Part shown: positions 56,630 to 64,000 of the stretch, in pieces | Position numbering within the stretch: the stretch's first letter is position 1 | Layout: the number at the start of each line of letters is the position of its first letter | Assembly (NCBI RefSeq): GCF_900890425.1 | Contig: NZ_CAAHFG010000001.1 | Span: 1,178,001 to 1,242,000 of the forward strand | Source of the DNA: Pontiella desulfatans | GTDB taxonomy: Bacteria; Verrucomicrobiota; Kiritimatiellia; Kiritimatiellales; Pontiellaceae | Direction: 5' to 3' | DNA length: 64,000 nt | Translations under genes and position numbers: made by a program | Notes under the pieces: model-generated | Database searches by the model: none | Told to the model about the DNA's origin: nothing | Seen by the model: only the letters and a program-made list of their open reading frames with translations

Positions 56630-57626
56630 GGCGTGGTTGACCAGTGAGATTCTGTCGGTGCGCACTGTGTGAGTGTTGTTTGCCCCCGATGATTGCTCCC
56701 CGTACCGGATGTGGGTTCAGGTATAGCAGCGTTTGCCAGCGACCCGTCTCCTCTCTGCAGTGCCCAGGCAAACGGCTAAGTCGCGACTCATTTTTGCAGT
56801 TGGGGTCAACACCCATCGGGATCAGCCGCCGGGCATACAATTCAGTTTCGATCTTCTCTGTCCACACCTTACTATCGGTGATGCCATCGGTCCTTATCCA
56901 CCCGTGGATCGACTTCCCGCCGCTGTCGATCAGTGCGGCCACGGGGAGGGGCACCACTGCCCAGAATGCAAGTTGATCTTCCCTGCTGAGATTGTCGAAC
57001 TCCACCACGGTGTAGCGAAACGCCTTGACCGCCGCGTCGCACCGGAACGACAGCCCGCCGCCTTTTTTTTCGCCCAGGTTGCCTGTGAGGGGGTTGGGAA
57101 TGATGTGGGGAAGGCCGGATGTCCCATGCCCGTGAATATAGTCTATCCAGTCTTTCGCAGGTCTGAGCCCGGTATCGTACCGTCCACCAAGAAAAAGGAT
57201 GTCTTCGGGGTTGAACAGGACTTGTAGGATGAAATGGGCATCGTACTGTGGCACTTCAAGCAGTTGTACCGGCGAGACTGCCCTGAGATCCTGCTCGCTG
57301 ATCCCTTTGCCTTGTTTCAGGAGGTGGGGCAGGTAGGCGGATTTGATCACGGGGCGGGGTTTGTGGGGAACGGCAGGCCGTCCACCGGTGGAGGTGATTC
57401 CGGTAAGATCCTGCCTTGCGCGCCGTATAGCCGCATCGATCTCGTTGTCCGGAACCGGGCGGTCGCCGTCGGGGATTGAGTTGCGGATATCGGTGAACAT
57501 CCGTTCGTCTGTCAGTTCCGCCATGACTCCGTGGTTAGCGACACCAAGTAGAGCAGGGTGACATCCTCCGCCACCGGGTAACGGGATAGATTGGAGGGCC
57601 TTATTGTACTTTGTGAGTTGCTTCAT
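56619..57626 (-). CDS. primase-like replication protein
   Basis: A 335-aa protein from ATG 57,626 (AGGAGA upstream). Key motifs are those of plasmid/phage archaeo-eukaryotic-type primases: VVEFDNLSREDQLAFWAVVP, then DSGGKSIHGWIRTDG (the conserved S-G-G-K-x-x-H-x-W block), and DPNCKNESRLSRLPGHCRE. It sits directly before the helicase gene (read leftward), which completes a primase-helicase pair for element replication. The polymerase activity itself is inferred. Confidence 0.8.
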   Translation of the reverse strand: MKQLTKYNKALQSIPLPGGGGCHPALLGVANHGVMAELTDERMFTDIRNSIPDGDRPVPDNEIDAAIRRARQDLTGITSTGGRPAVPHKPRPVIKSAYLPHLLKQGKGISEQDLRAVSPVQLLEVPQYDAHFILQVLFNPEDILFLGGRYDTGLRPAKDWIDYIHGHGTSGLPHIIPNPLTGNLGEKKGGGLSFRCDAAVKAFRYTVVEFDNLSREDQLAFWAVVPLPVAALIDSGGKSIHGWIRTDGITDSKVWTEKIETELYARRLIPMGVDPNCKNESRLSRLPGHCREETGRWQTLLYLNPHPVRGAIIGGKQHSHSAHRQNLTGQPRHEQ

Positions 57627-57768
57627 ATTTCTGTCTCCTAAATACACTAGGGATGGTTGTAGTTGTGGAGGATGTGGAGGGGTCTGTTCCTGTTTCTGGG
57701 AGAATAGTTCCTTCGGGGTGTTCGAGTGTGCTCATATCTTTTCTACTACCGTTTTTCTATGAATTGAG
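57627..57768. other. gap between helicase and primase-like genes
   Basis: 142 bases carrying the ribosome site of the primase-like gene. No other signal recognised. Confidence 0.35.
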
Positions 57769-59102
57769 TTAGAGGGTTCCACCCCCTCCACTAGAGTGGC
57801 TGATAGGGGGAGAAGGAGGGTCAAAAAGCAGACTTCCCTTCGTGACTATCCGCCACCTGTTTTCGGTCGCACTCCGCTGTTTAATTACCTGCGGGTTGGG
57901 CAGATTTGACAGGCGTGCCAGATACGTCCCTGCGGCTCCGGCGAAGAACAGTAGTTTGTCAGCTTGTCGCCCTGCTGATTGTCGAAGCTCCTTTTCCAGA
58001 TTGGCGGCGGTTCCCGCATAGGGGAGTTTGACGTACGCTTCTACAAGCGACAGGAATTCCGCCTCATTGCTTGTGGTGTGCAGGGACGTGATCAAATCCG
58101 GGTTGTGGTAATGAGCAATGCCAAACCGGTCCGAGGTCAGAGCGTCCGGTATCTTATACGAGTTGAGCAGCCAGTATAAAAATGCCGGTATTTCTGAGAG
58201 GAGAGTTTCCCAAAAAGCTTTTTTATCTGTCCGAGTTGTGGCCGGCATCGGCAACTCACGTTTGAAGGCTCGCAGTATGATCAGTTTGTCCTCAACTCCT
58301 GCATCGAGCGGTGGCAAGACATGCAGGTCCTCCGGCTCATCATTGAGAGTGATGCTTAATCTCCAAAAGGGCTTCAACATTAACGCATCCCTTTTTTTTG
58401 CATGAAACCGCTGGTCCTGATTAACCGTGATTTGCTTGATAAAGCTCCCCAGTTTGCGGCGTGATCTGTAATCCGTTGAGGGGGCTTCGTCTTCGATCAT
58501 CAAATGTTCCGCAGCGAATAGCTCGGAGTTGAAATCCGTTCCGCCGATCATATATTGGTAAGGTTTTGCGGATCGTCCTCCAAAGATTATGGTGAATAGA
58601 TTCTGCAGCAGGCTCTTGCCGCAACCAACAGGTCCTGCCATGACTAGGGCCTGCCCAGGCATCAAGCTGCCGCTCCGCAGGGCTGCTACAGCCCATTGGA
58701 GCCAGCCGAAGAAATGAAGCAGTTGAGCTGGTTGGTCGGGATCATCCAATATGGCTTTGATGGTTTTCAGCAGGACGTCAAAGCCCCCCTTTACGGGTTC
58801 TAAAAGCTGAGGGCTAAGTGTCACGAGCACGCGGTTCCCGTTCTGTTCCGTGATGCCTTCATTATAGCCGGCGAGAGGTCCAGCATAAGAGACTGCGCAG
58901 TTATCTTGAACCCTCAGAATTTCGCTATCCGCCGCGCTTAGCAACAATCCGTCAGATGGCTTGGCCGAGATGCCGGCCTGGCGCAGTCTGCGTTTGAGTT
59001 GAGATTCAGAATGGTGAATCCATTGACTGCCGTTCCATACCAAGTACTCTTTGCGAGTAATGTCGTAATAGGCGGTAAGGTTCGTTGTGTGGCCCGCTCG
59101 CG
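57769..59102 (-). pseudogene. primase-helicase (DUF5906-like), C-terminal part split off by IS
   Basis: This is the larger part of an SF3-type/DUF5906 replicative helicase: Walker A AGPVGCGKSLLQNLF, Walker B-type HLMIEDEAPS, then FWRLSITLNDEPEDLHVLPP (sensor region) and a C-terminal winged-helix-like tail. The first codons of the open frame, from GTG 59,124, belong to the insertion sequence. The true N-terminus is at 60,492-60,606. Joining the two with one copy of the CTCGCG duplication gives one 482-aa frame without a stop. A shortened product from GTG 59,124 could still be made. Confidence 0.82.
59097..59102. repeat. target-site duplication, left copy
   Basis: CTCGCG, repeated exactly at 60,486-60,491 on the other side of the insertion sequence. 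Confidence 0.85.
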
Positions 59103-60485
59103 TTGCCTCAAAAATAAATGACACCGTAGAGGTGCGGATGAGGAGTCGTTTGACTGCATTAATGGGTACCCTCTAATTCGGGGGTTGTCAAGGTGGGGAG
59201 GCAGTCGGGGAACCCGGGTTCCCCGACTGCGGCGGACTCGCCGGTTTTCTTCATTTTTTCGATCTTGCGACGTCGGCGCTGGATGCGATTGCCCAGCTCG
59301 AAAGGGTCGAGCGTTTCGTATTCGCGTTGCAGAGCAGCCTCCTGTTGTTCGCCAAGGATGCCGCTGACCTTCAGGCGGTCAAAGGGCGTGGCGGGGGCAT
59401 CGTATTTCTTTTTGTACCGGCTTTTGACGCGAACCTTGCTTTTTAGCTTGAACGAGGGTTTGAAGAAGTTGTTGAGCCGTTCCCAGTCGCGGTAGAGTGC
59501 GTTGAGCTCTCTGATCATGGCCGGGTTGTCGAGCCGGTCGTAGCCGAGCAACTCGCGCACGTGCGTCCAGTTCTTTTGTTCGACATGGGCGTTGTCGTTC
59601 TTGTGGTACGGTCTGCTGCGTGTAAAACAGACGGGCTGTTTGCGTTGCAGGAAGTAGCGCGTGAGATGGTGGTTGAGGAACTCGCTGCCGTTGTCGCAGT
59701 CGAAGCCCAGGATGGCGAAGGGCAGCTTGTTTTCCACGTCGTGGGTTTGGTGCATCACGCCTTCAGCGCCTTTGTTCCAGACCGCGCGGGTTACCGTCCA
59801 GGTGCTTATGATGTCCGTATAGGTGATCGACCAGATGAAGTCCCCGCTCATCGATCCGCCACAGTGGGCTACTGTGTCGGCTTCGAGATAGCCGGGCCGG
59901 TCGATGTCCTCGGTGGAGGTGCGGATTGGGATCTGATTCTTGAGCAGCGAGCCGGGCTTGGTACCGGTATTGCGCCTTCGCTGGTACTGCGCTTTGAAGG
60001 GTTTGAGCACCCGGTCGATGCTTGCCGGGCTGATTCTCAGTAGCTTTTCACGGCATTCGGTCGATAGCGGTTCGTAATGTTTTTCATAGTGCTTCAGCCA
60101 ATGTGGCATAGCAGGCTTGAGGCGCTTCCCGCACAGTTGTCCAGAACGAAGCCACAGAGTTTTGAGGGTCTTGCGCAATTCAGCAGAGTCGTACTCGCCT
60201 TTGCGGCCGCGTTTGCCCCTGGAGGGCGTAAACGAGTCGTTGAGCAGCTTGGTGGCATGCTTGCGATCATAGCCGCATACCGCGCATACTTCATCGAGCA
60301 ACCGGGTCTTGTAGGCCTTTTCCGCGCGCCTATAGCGGCGTTTTTGTACCGCGATGTATTCCATTCTGGTTTCGCAACTCATCTCTTTCATCCTCCCTGT
60401 ATACAGGGTGTGATTTTTTGTGAGTCAACGAATCCTTTCCGCCCGCATCCTATCGGATGCTTCGGTGTCATTTAATTTGAGGCAA
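59103..60485 (-). mobile_element. insertion sequence, 1,383 bp
   Basis: The ends are inverted repeats of 24 bases (20 identical): each starts TTGCC and ends TAAATGACACCG when read inward, at 59,103-59,126 and 60,462-60,485. It carries one transposase gene on the minus strand and is flanked by a perfect 6-bp target duplication (CTCGCG). The clean ends suggest a rather recent insertion. It interrupts the primase-helicase gene in the element. Confidence 0.9.
59159..60382 (-). CDS. DDE (rve-type) transposase
   Basis: A 407-aa transposase. The start is ATG 60,382, nine bases after AGGGAGG. Residues 10-50 form a helix-turn-helix (KTRLLDEVCAVCGYDRKHAT). The retroviral-integrase-like catalytic core follows, with Asp in YLEADTVAHCGGS, Asp in FDCDNGSEFLNHH and Glu in NDNAHVEQKNWTHVR. 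A basic C-terminal tail ends it. It resembles IS481/ISNCY-type enzymes; the exact IS family should be read from ISfinder. It moves the 1,383-bp element around it. Confidence 0.9.
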   Translation of the reverse strand: MSCETRMEYIAVQKRRYRRAEKAYKTRLLDEVCAVCGYDRKHATKLLNDSFTPSRGKRGRKGEYDSAELRKTLKTLWLRSGQLCGKRLKPAMPHWLKHYEKHYEPLSTECREKLLRISPASIDRVLKPFKAQYQRRRNTGTKPGSLLKNQIPIRTSTEDIDRPGYLEADTVAHCGGSMSGDFIWSITYTDIISTWTVTRAVWNKGAEGVMHQTHDVENKLPFAILGFDCDNGSEFLNHHLTRYFLQRKQPVCFTRSRPYHKNDNAHVEQKNWTHVRELLGYDRLDNPAMIRELNALYRDWERLNNFFKPSFKLKSKVRVKSRYKKKYDAPATPFDRLKVSGILGEQQEAALQREYETLDPFELGNRIQRRRRKIEKMKKTGESAAVGEPGFPDCLPTLTTPELEGTH

Positions 60486-60491
60486 CTCGCG
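60486..60491. repeat. target-site duplication, right copy
   Basis: CTCGCG, exact copy of 59,097-59,102. Confidence 0.85.
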
Positions 60492-60606
60492 CTTCTTCAG
60501 CTGCAACATCGAACGCTTGCAGGGTAGCATCGATCATGATATGTTCTTCTTGTGTTCGAGTATGGGATTCCGCGCCTGCCAGCGCGGGGTCTTTTTTATC
60601 AGTCAT
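60486..60606 (-). pseudogene. primase-helicase, N-terminal part
   Basis: From ATG 60,606 the frame reads MTDKKDPALAGAESHTRTQ to AAEEAR and then enters the insertion sequence. Without the IS and one duplication copy it continues in frame into AGHTTNLTAYYD of the larger part at 59,102. The ATG overlaps the stop of the helix-turn-helix gene by 8 bases, so the helicase was coupled to it. Too short for the usual gene lists, but needed to understand the locus. Confidence 0.8.
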
Positions 60607-60895
60607 TTTGTACCCCCTCGGCGATACCTTGAGAGGCGATGCGAAGTATCTCTTCTTCGTCGTATCTGATCCGCCGTGCAGAAAATCTGATCGGGTGGAT
60701 CTGACCGCGCTTGACCATTCGCCTGACGGTCAATTCACAACAGTCCAAAATTGCTGAACTCGCTTTGAGTGATATTAGGTTCCGACGCCGTGTTTTTCCG
60801 GCCAAGAGGGCCAGAAACTCTTTCGTCATGTGCGGATCGATCTCCGGATCGTTGTCCATCGCCAGCTGGACGAGCTGTCTTGTCGTGTTTTTCAT
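60599..60895 (-). CDS. helix-turn-helix (excisionase/MerR-like) protein
   Basis: A 98-aa protein from ATG 60,895 (GGAGAA upstream). Residues 45-90 form an excisionase-type winged helix: LKASSAILDCCELTVRRMVKR, then GQIHPIRFSARRIRYDEEEI, the order of HTH_17 domains. It may direct excision with the integrase or regulate the replication genes it overlaps. It lies between the integrase unit and the helicase. Confidence 0.78.
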   Translation of the reverse strand: MKNTTRQLVQLAMDNDPEIDPHMTKEFLALLAGKTRRRNLISLKASSAILDCCELTVRRMVKRGQIHPIRFSARRIRYDEEEILRIASQGIAEGVQND

Positions 60896-61078
60896 CTGAT
60901 TTCTCCGTTTATTGCTTAACGGATCTGATGAAATCATAACTAGCCACTTACTGTCCCCCCAGTGAGGGGCCTGCAAATTCTGATTATTAGGGATTTATAC
61001 GGAAGATTAAGGACAGCAATGAATTGCGACAGATGTTATTTTCGACATATTTATTTTGATTAGATGTTGGTATGGAAA
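60896..61078. other. gap upstream of the HTH gene
   Basis: 183 AT-rich bases. It holds the HTH gene's ribosome site and probably its promoter; no clear -35/-10 pair is seen. Confidence 0.35.
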
Positions 61079-61118
61079 ATGATTCGTTTATGATTCGTTT
61101 ATGATTCGTTTATGATTC
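61079..61118. repeat. 11-bp tandem iterons
   Basis: ATGATTCGTTT is repeated three times exactly and followed by a fourth partial copy. The array overlaps the end of the gene at 61,110. Unit length is about one helical turn, so bound proteins would line up on one face. Possible binding site for the nearby HTH protein, integrase or replication initiator. Confidence 0.75.
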
Positions 61119-62288
61119 AGCGCGCTCTATCGCAACCTTAAGTTGTTGCTCAAATTGTCCAGAGGAGAGATTGCTTAGACGTAGAAAAATGTCGGCTATT
61201 TCGTAGCAGTGGGACTGTTTGGTATATGCCAGTTTGATGCCATTTATTTTGCATAAGCCGGAGAATTCAGCCAGTGCATTGATCTGGTTGTTGTGGCGTT
61301 TGGAGGACAAGTCTTTTATCATCATATCAAAGTGCTTCGCAGTATTTTCGTAGAAATCAGTATTAGCCATAAGAAGGTCAACAAGGCATAACTCGGATAT
61401 TGGGTTATTGGCGTTTTTCCCGTATGCGCTCTTCTCATATAGTTGAAAATTGTTGACTAGATCCTCTTGGAGAGCACGTGCAATAAGGCTTTTCGTGAGC
61501 TCGGGTAAAGCGTGGAGTTGTCGGAGTATGTCGCGGCATTTCTTCAGGCTTTCGATAAAATCCTCATCAGCAAGCCATGTGGTTTCATCTTCACCCTTGG
61601 GGGTAAGACTATTTTGGTCCAGGTGAAGTTTGACTGTTATTTTGTCTAGTGATCGAAGAAAAGCCGCGGCTTTTTTAGGGCAGGAATTCCTCTGGCTGAA
61701 GTGGCAAAATTTCAGCAGCCCTTTGGCATTAAATGGCGCGCGTTTTTCTTGGAATTCCTTTCGTGTGCAAACCTGTAGATGCCGGCTAATGACGCGTTCG
61801 GCAGTTTCAATGTCGATAACCAATCTTTCATAAACTACGTCACGTACTGCATCACGGATCGTTTCATCGTCTGCATCTTTCCACGAATGCAGTAGATCCA
61901 TGGATGTGCAAAGACAGGCCAACAAGTTAACAGTATCATCGTCTTGGTTATCATCTGATCGATCATATTTGTTCAAGCACGATAAAAAGGAATGCATGGT
62001 ATTCTCTGCATCACGTGTGATATTTTGAAATTTTTCTCTGAGGCGCTCGTCCAGTTGACGCGCTTTGAATTGCAGTTCTTCTTGAGGGAGGGGCTCTGCG
62101 ACTAGAGCTTGTTTGAAAAACTCTATGTCCTCCGGTGAGAGGATGCCGTCCCGATGAAAGGAGGATAGCGTGATTGCCACGTTGGATAGATAGAATAACC
62201 TCGGATCAATATAGGTTGCTACTCGTCTGCCATACTCCTCGAATGCAATCTTGCCTTGGTACGCCTTGGATTGCTTTTTCTTGCTCAC
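61110..62288 (-). CDS. unknown protein coupled to the integrase
   Basis: A 392-aa, largely helical cytoplasmic protein with GTG start inside the integrase stop (GTGA overlap, 62,285-62,288). Seen in the sequence: a charged region at 100-120 (NKYDRSDDNQDDD), a CTRKEFQEKRAPF stretch and scattered single cysteines without metal-site spacing. No signal peptide or membrane segment. I do not recognise a family. Its place right after the integrase is where elements often carry cargo or excision functions. Confidence 0.7.
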   Translation of the reverse strand: MSKKKQSKAYQGKIAFEEYGRRVATYIDPRLFYLSNVAITLSSFHRDGILSPEDIEFFKQALVAEPLPQEELQFKARQLDERLREKFQNITRDAENTMHSFLSCLNKYDRSDDNQDDDTVNLLACLCTSMDLLHSWKDADDETIRDAVRDVVYERLVIDIETAERVISRHLQVCTRKEFQEKRAPFNAKGLLKFCHFSQRNSCPKKAAAFLRSLDKITVKLHLDQNSLTPKGEDETTWLADEDFIESLKKCRDILRQLHALPELTKSLIARALQEDLVNNFQLYEKSAYGKNANNPISELCLVDLLMANTDFYENTAKHFDMMIKDLSSKRHNNQINALAEFSGLCKINGIKLAYTKQSHCYEIADIFLRLSNLSSGQFEQQLKVAIERAES

Positions 62289-63742
62289 AGCAACTCCCCC
62301 CTAATCTTTTCCCAGTTCTCTGCCGTCATCGCCTCCAGTTTTTCCCTGATCCACCTAGGCACCTCGCGAACCTCCTCGAACTCCGCATCGGTAATGCCGG
62401 AGTCCAAGGCCTTCGCTGCCTGTAGAGCGGCTTCCTCTCCAATATGGGTGTAGTGCGCAGTCATGGCCGGGTTCCCGTGTCCAACAACGGCCTGCACGAC
62501 TGCTAAAGGGGTTCCTCGTTCCGCCTGCAGGGAAACATAGGTGTGTCGCAATGAGTGGAAGCCTACTTCAACTACGGCGCGTTTCCCGGTGTGCACTTTT
62601 TTGAATTTTCCGGGCTTGCCGGTGACAGGCTCGAGTTTATAGCCGGTGTCTTCTTTGTGGATTTGAATTCCGCATTTCTCGAAATGGTCCTGTGTCTCAC
62701 GGAATATGAGTGAGCGTCGTGTTTGTTCGCCGTCTTTGTTTCTGAATATGTAGAGAGCTGAATATTTTGGAAGCACGTACCCCTTGCGCTTCCCCTTGGG
62801 CGTGCGTCCTAGTTGGGCCAGTAAGGCATTTGGCAAGCCAATCGTAACCGGGGTCTTCTTGCTGTTTTTTGTTTTGTTTGGAACGCGGCGGATCAAGCCG
62901 CGTTCCAGGTCAACTTCATTCCATGTGAGGGTGCAGCAGTCGCCAATACGCAGCCCGGTGAAGGTGCCGATTAAAAGCAGTGTTTGTAGTTCGCCTGTTG
63001 CCTCGGCTAGCACTTTTTTTAGCTCCTCAATGCCCAGCTCGCGGCGGGGCTCTGTCTTGAGCTTCTTGCTTTTTATTTTATCAAAGGGGTTGCTATCAAG
63101 CCGGGCCGGTTCACTAAGAGTTTTAAACAATAACCTCAGGAAGCAGGTGTGCTTGTTGAACGTGTTGGGCGTGACTTTTTTCTTTACGAGAAGGGTTGCG
63201 TACTGGTTCGCATCTTTTGTGGAAATGTCCCTCAAAAATTGTATCTCGGAGTTTTGCGCGCAGACCCAGCCGGAGAACTTGTTCCAATAGCCTTTATAGC
63301 GCCGCAGAAGTTCTTCTCCGCTGTCGGGGCGTTCATGGCTTGAAAGATAAGCCTCCCATGCATCTTCTATGGTTAGCGGGGGATTAGCGTCCTCAATGGC
63401 TTTGGCTTGATCGTGTTCAATAACCTCTAGCTCCGCCTTGAGCCGTTCGAGGCGTTCCTTCTTATTGCCGGAAAGATACTGGTTTACAATTCGCTCCCGT
63501 GCCTTCTCCGCTTCTGGGTGGGTAGTGACAGGTGAGCCATCTTCAAATGTGAGTTGAACCTTCTTGCGCTTGCTTACCTGCTTCCCCGTTACAGGGTTTA
63601 TTTCTCCTGTAGGATAGTTATACTCCAGATAATATGTTCCTTTAAACCCGGAACCTGGCTTCCGCTCTCTGCCATCCTTTGTGCGAATGTAGAGCCGGCC
63701 ATAGCCTCGTTTGGTGTAGCTTCTTTTGCTGGTTGTCTTCAT
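62285..63742 (-). CDS. int: tyrosine-type site-specific integrase
   Basis: A 485-aa tyrosine recombinase. N-terminal part 1-130 is a basic arm-binding region, 130-230 an SAM-like core-binding domain (PPLTIEDAWEAYLS), 250-450 the catalytic domain. Catalytic residues are visible: Arg in TGLRIGDCCTLTW, HSLRHTYVSLQ, His in VVGHGNPAM and the Tyr in AHYTHIGEEA. It lies 130 bases from a partial tRNA-Leu, the usual arrangement of an integrase and its attachment site. The start is uncertain (ATG 63,742 with weak CAGG, or 63,793). Confidence 0.94.
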   Translation of the reverse strand: MKTTSKRSYTKRGYGRLYIRTKDGRERKPGSGFKGTYYLEYNYPTGEINPVTGKQVSKRKKVQLTFEDGSPVTTHPEAEKARERIVNQYLSGNKKERLERLKAELEVIEHDQAKAIEDANPPLTIEDAWEAYLSSHERPDSGEELLRRYKGYWNKFSGWVCAQNSEIQFLRDISTKDANQYATLLVKKKVTPNTFNKHTCFLRLLFKTLSEPARLDSNPFDKIKSKKLKTEPRRELGIEELKKVLAEATGELQTLLLIGTFTGLRIGDCCTLTWNEVDLERGLIRRVPNKTKNSKKTPVTIGLPNALLAQLGRTPKGKRKGYVLPKYSALYIFRNKDGEQTRRSLIFRETQDHFEKCGIQIHKEDTGYKLEPVTGKPGKFKKVHTGKRAVVEVGFHSLRHTYVSLQAERGTPLAVVQAVVGHGNPAMTAHYTHIGEEAALQAAKALDSGITDAEFEEVREVPRWIREKLEAMTAENWEKIRGELL

Positions 63743-63870
63743 GCCTGTGCGTACCTGTTCATTTGCGTTGCAAACGGTACGATTAGAGGTCATGTAAATC
63801 AACTGAAATACATCATAAATGCATCATATAATTAGAATAACCTTCTATAGTTGGTTGAAGTTATGTATTT
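63743..63870. other. integrase promoter region / att arm
   Basis: 128 AT-rich bases between the integrase and the tRNA fragment. It should contain the integrase promoter and arm sites; no repeats stand out. Confidence 0.35.
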
Positions 63871-63930
63871 GACGGGATTCAAAATCCCGCGGAGAAATCT
63901 GTGTGGGTTCGAGTCCCACCTCCGGCACCA
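63871..63930 (+). other. 3' part of tRNA-Leu(CAA), probable attachment site
   Basis: Anticodon arm CGGGA-TTCAAAA-TCCCG (anticodon CAA), a variable arm, T arm GTGGG-TTCGAGT-CCCAC and acceptor end CTCCGGCACCA are intact. The 5' acceptor strand (GCCGGAG) and D arm are missing upstream, where element-type sequence begins. This is what remains of a tRNA gene at an att site after integration; the junction is at or before the anticodon arm. Confidence 0.85.
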
Positions 63931-64000
63931 AACTTTCTTAATACGAACTTCCCATCAATTCCCGTCGCGGGAAAAATACGCATTTTACCCAGTAAATGCG
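63931..64000. other. right flank, no gene
   Basis: Two small hairpins (TTCCCG-TCG-CGGGAA near 63,959 and GCATTTTA-CCCAG-TAAATGC near 63,980) but no gene. Presumably chromosome beyond the element. Confidence 0.4.

Noticed and set aside
44306-63742. A conjugative element
   Set aside because: No relaxase, coupling protein or type IV secretion gene was seen among the frames; only plasmid-type accessory and replication genes.
63830-63930. A complete tRNA-Leu gene
   Set aside because: No 5' acceptor strand or D arm can be found upstream of the anticodon arm.

Overview
The window reads as a chromosomal segment of a marine, anaerobic-type PVC bacterium of the Kiritimatiellota kind (Pontiella-like). 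This is an inference from the exceptional density of Cys-type S1 sulfatases, the tandem Gfo/Idh/MocA and DUF1080 enzymes and the high G+C. No rRNA or ribosomal marker gene is present to prove it.

Region 1 (bases 1-44,175) is a sulfated-polysaccharide utilisation locus without SusC/SusD. It holds eleven sulfatases (one cut by the left edge, one fused to a glycosidase) plus one scrambled sulfatase remnant. Its glycosidases are two GH29 fucosidases, two GH2 enzymes with discoidin-like C-termini, a GH27 alpha-galactosidase, and four GH117/GH43-like beta-propeller enzymes counting the fused one. It also has four Gfo/Idh/MocA oxidoreductases, a tandem DUF1080 protein, a TIM-barrel isomerase and an MFS transporter. 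Most catabolic proteins carry signal peptides, so a sulfated fucose/galactose-containing algal glycan is probably degraded outside the cytoplasm and finished inside. Seven copies of a 30-bp operator (two half-sites in direct orientation 21 bp apart) precede the locus's seven transcription units, usually with a -10-like hexamer 16-19 bp downstream. A PAS-AraC regulator (36,237-37,010) inside the locus is the natural candidate reader. The locus ends at a strong UUCG hairpin terminator.

The units are: F (GNAT, three sulfatases, possibly an oxidoreductase; leftward from 8.97 kb); D (oxidoreductase, beta-sandwich protein, GH117-like, GH117-sulfatase fusion, sulfatase, GH27, sulfatase; leftward from 20.04 kb); C (GH29; rightward from 20.1 kb); E (sulfatase; leftward from 23.67 kb); H (two GH2; rightward from 24.1 kb); A (propeller glycosidase, GH29, two sulfatases, perhaps the regulator; from 30.2 kb); B (DUF1080, two oxidoreductases, isomerase, MFS, sulfatase; from 37.0 kb).

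Region 2 (about 44.3-63.9 kb, all genes on the minus strand) is a plasmid-like integrated element. From the right it has a partial tRNA-Leu(CAA) (probable att site), a tyrosine integrase, an unknown 392-aa protein, a helix-turn-helix protein, a primase-helicase gene split by a 1,383-bp insertion sequence, a primase-like protein, a three-gene cassette of DUF4338/DruA-like and transposase-associated domains without a DDE domain, a PD-(D/E)XK nuclease, RadC, a short sliding-clamp-like protein, an ArdC-like zinc protease, and a run of small zinc-ribbon and plasmid-type proteins. No relaxase or type IV secretion gene is visible. Hairpin terminators follow several of its genes. No matching att copy or intact tRNA-Leu was found at the 44-kb junction, so the left limit of the island is not fixed.
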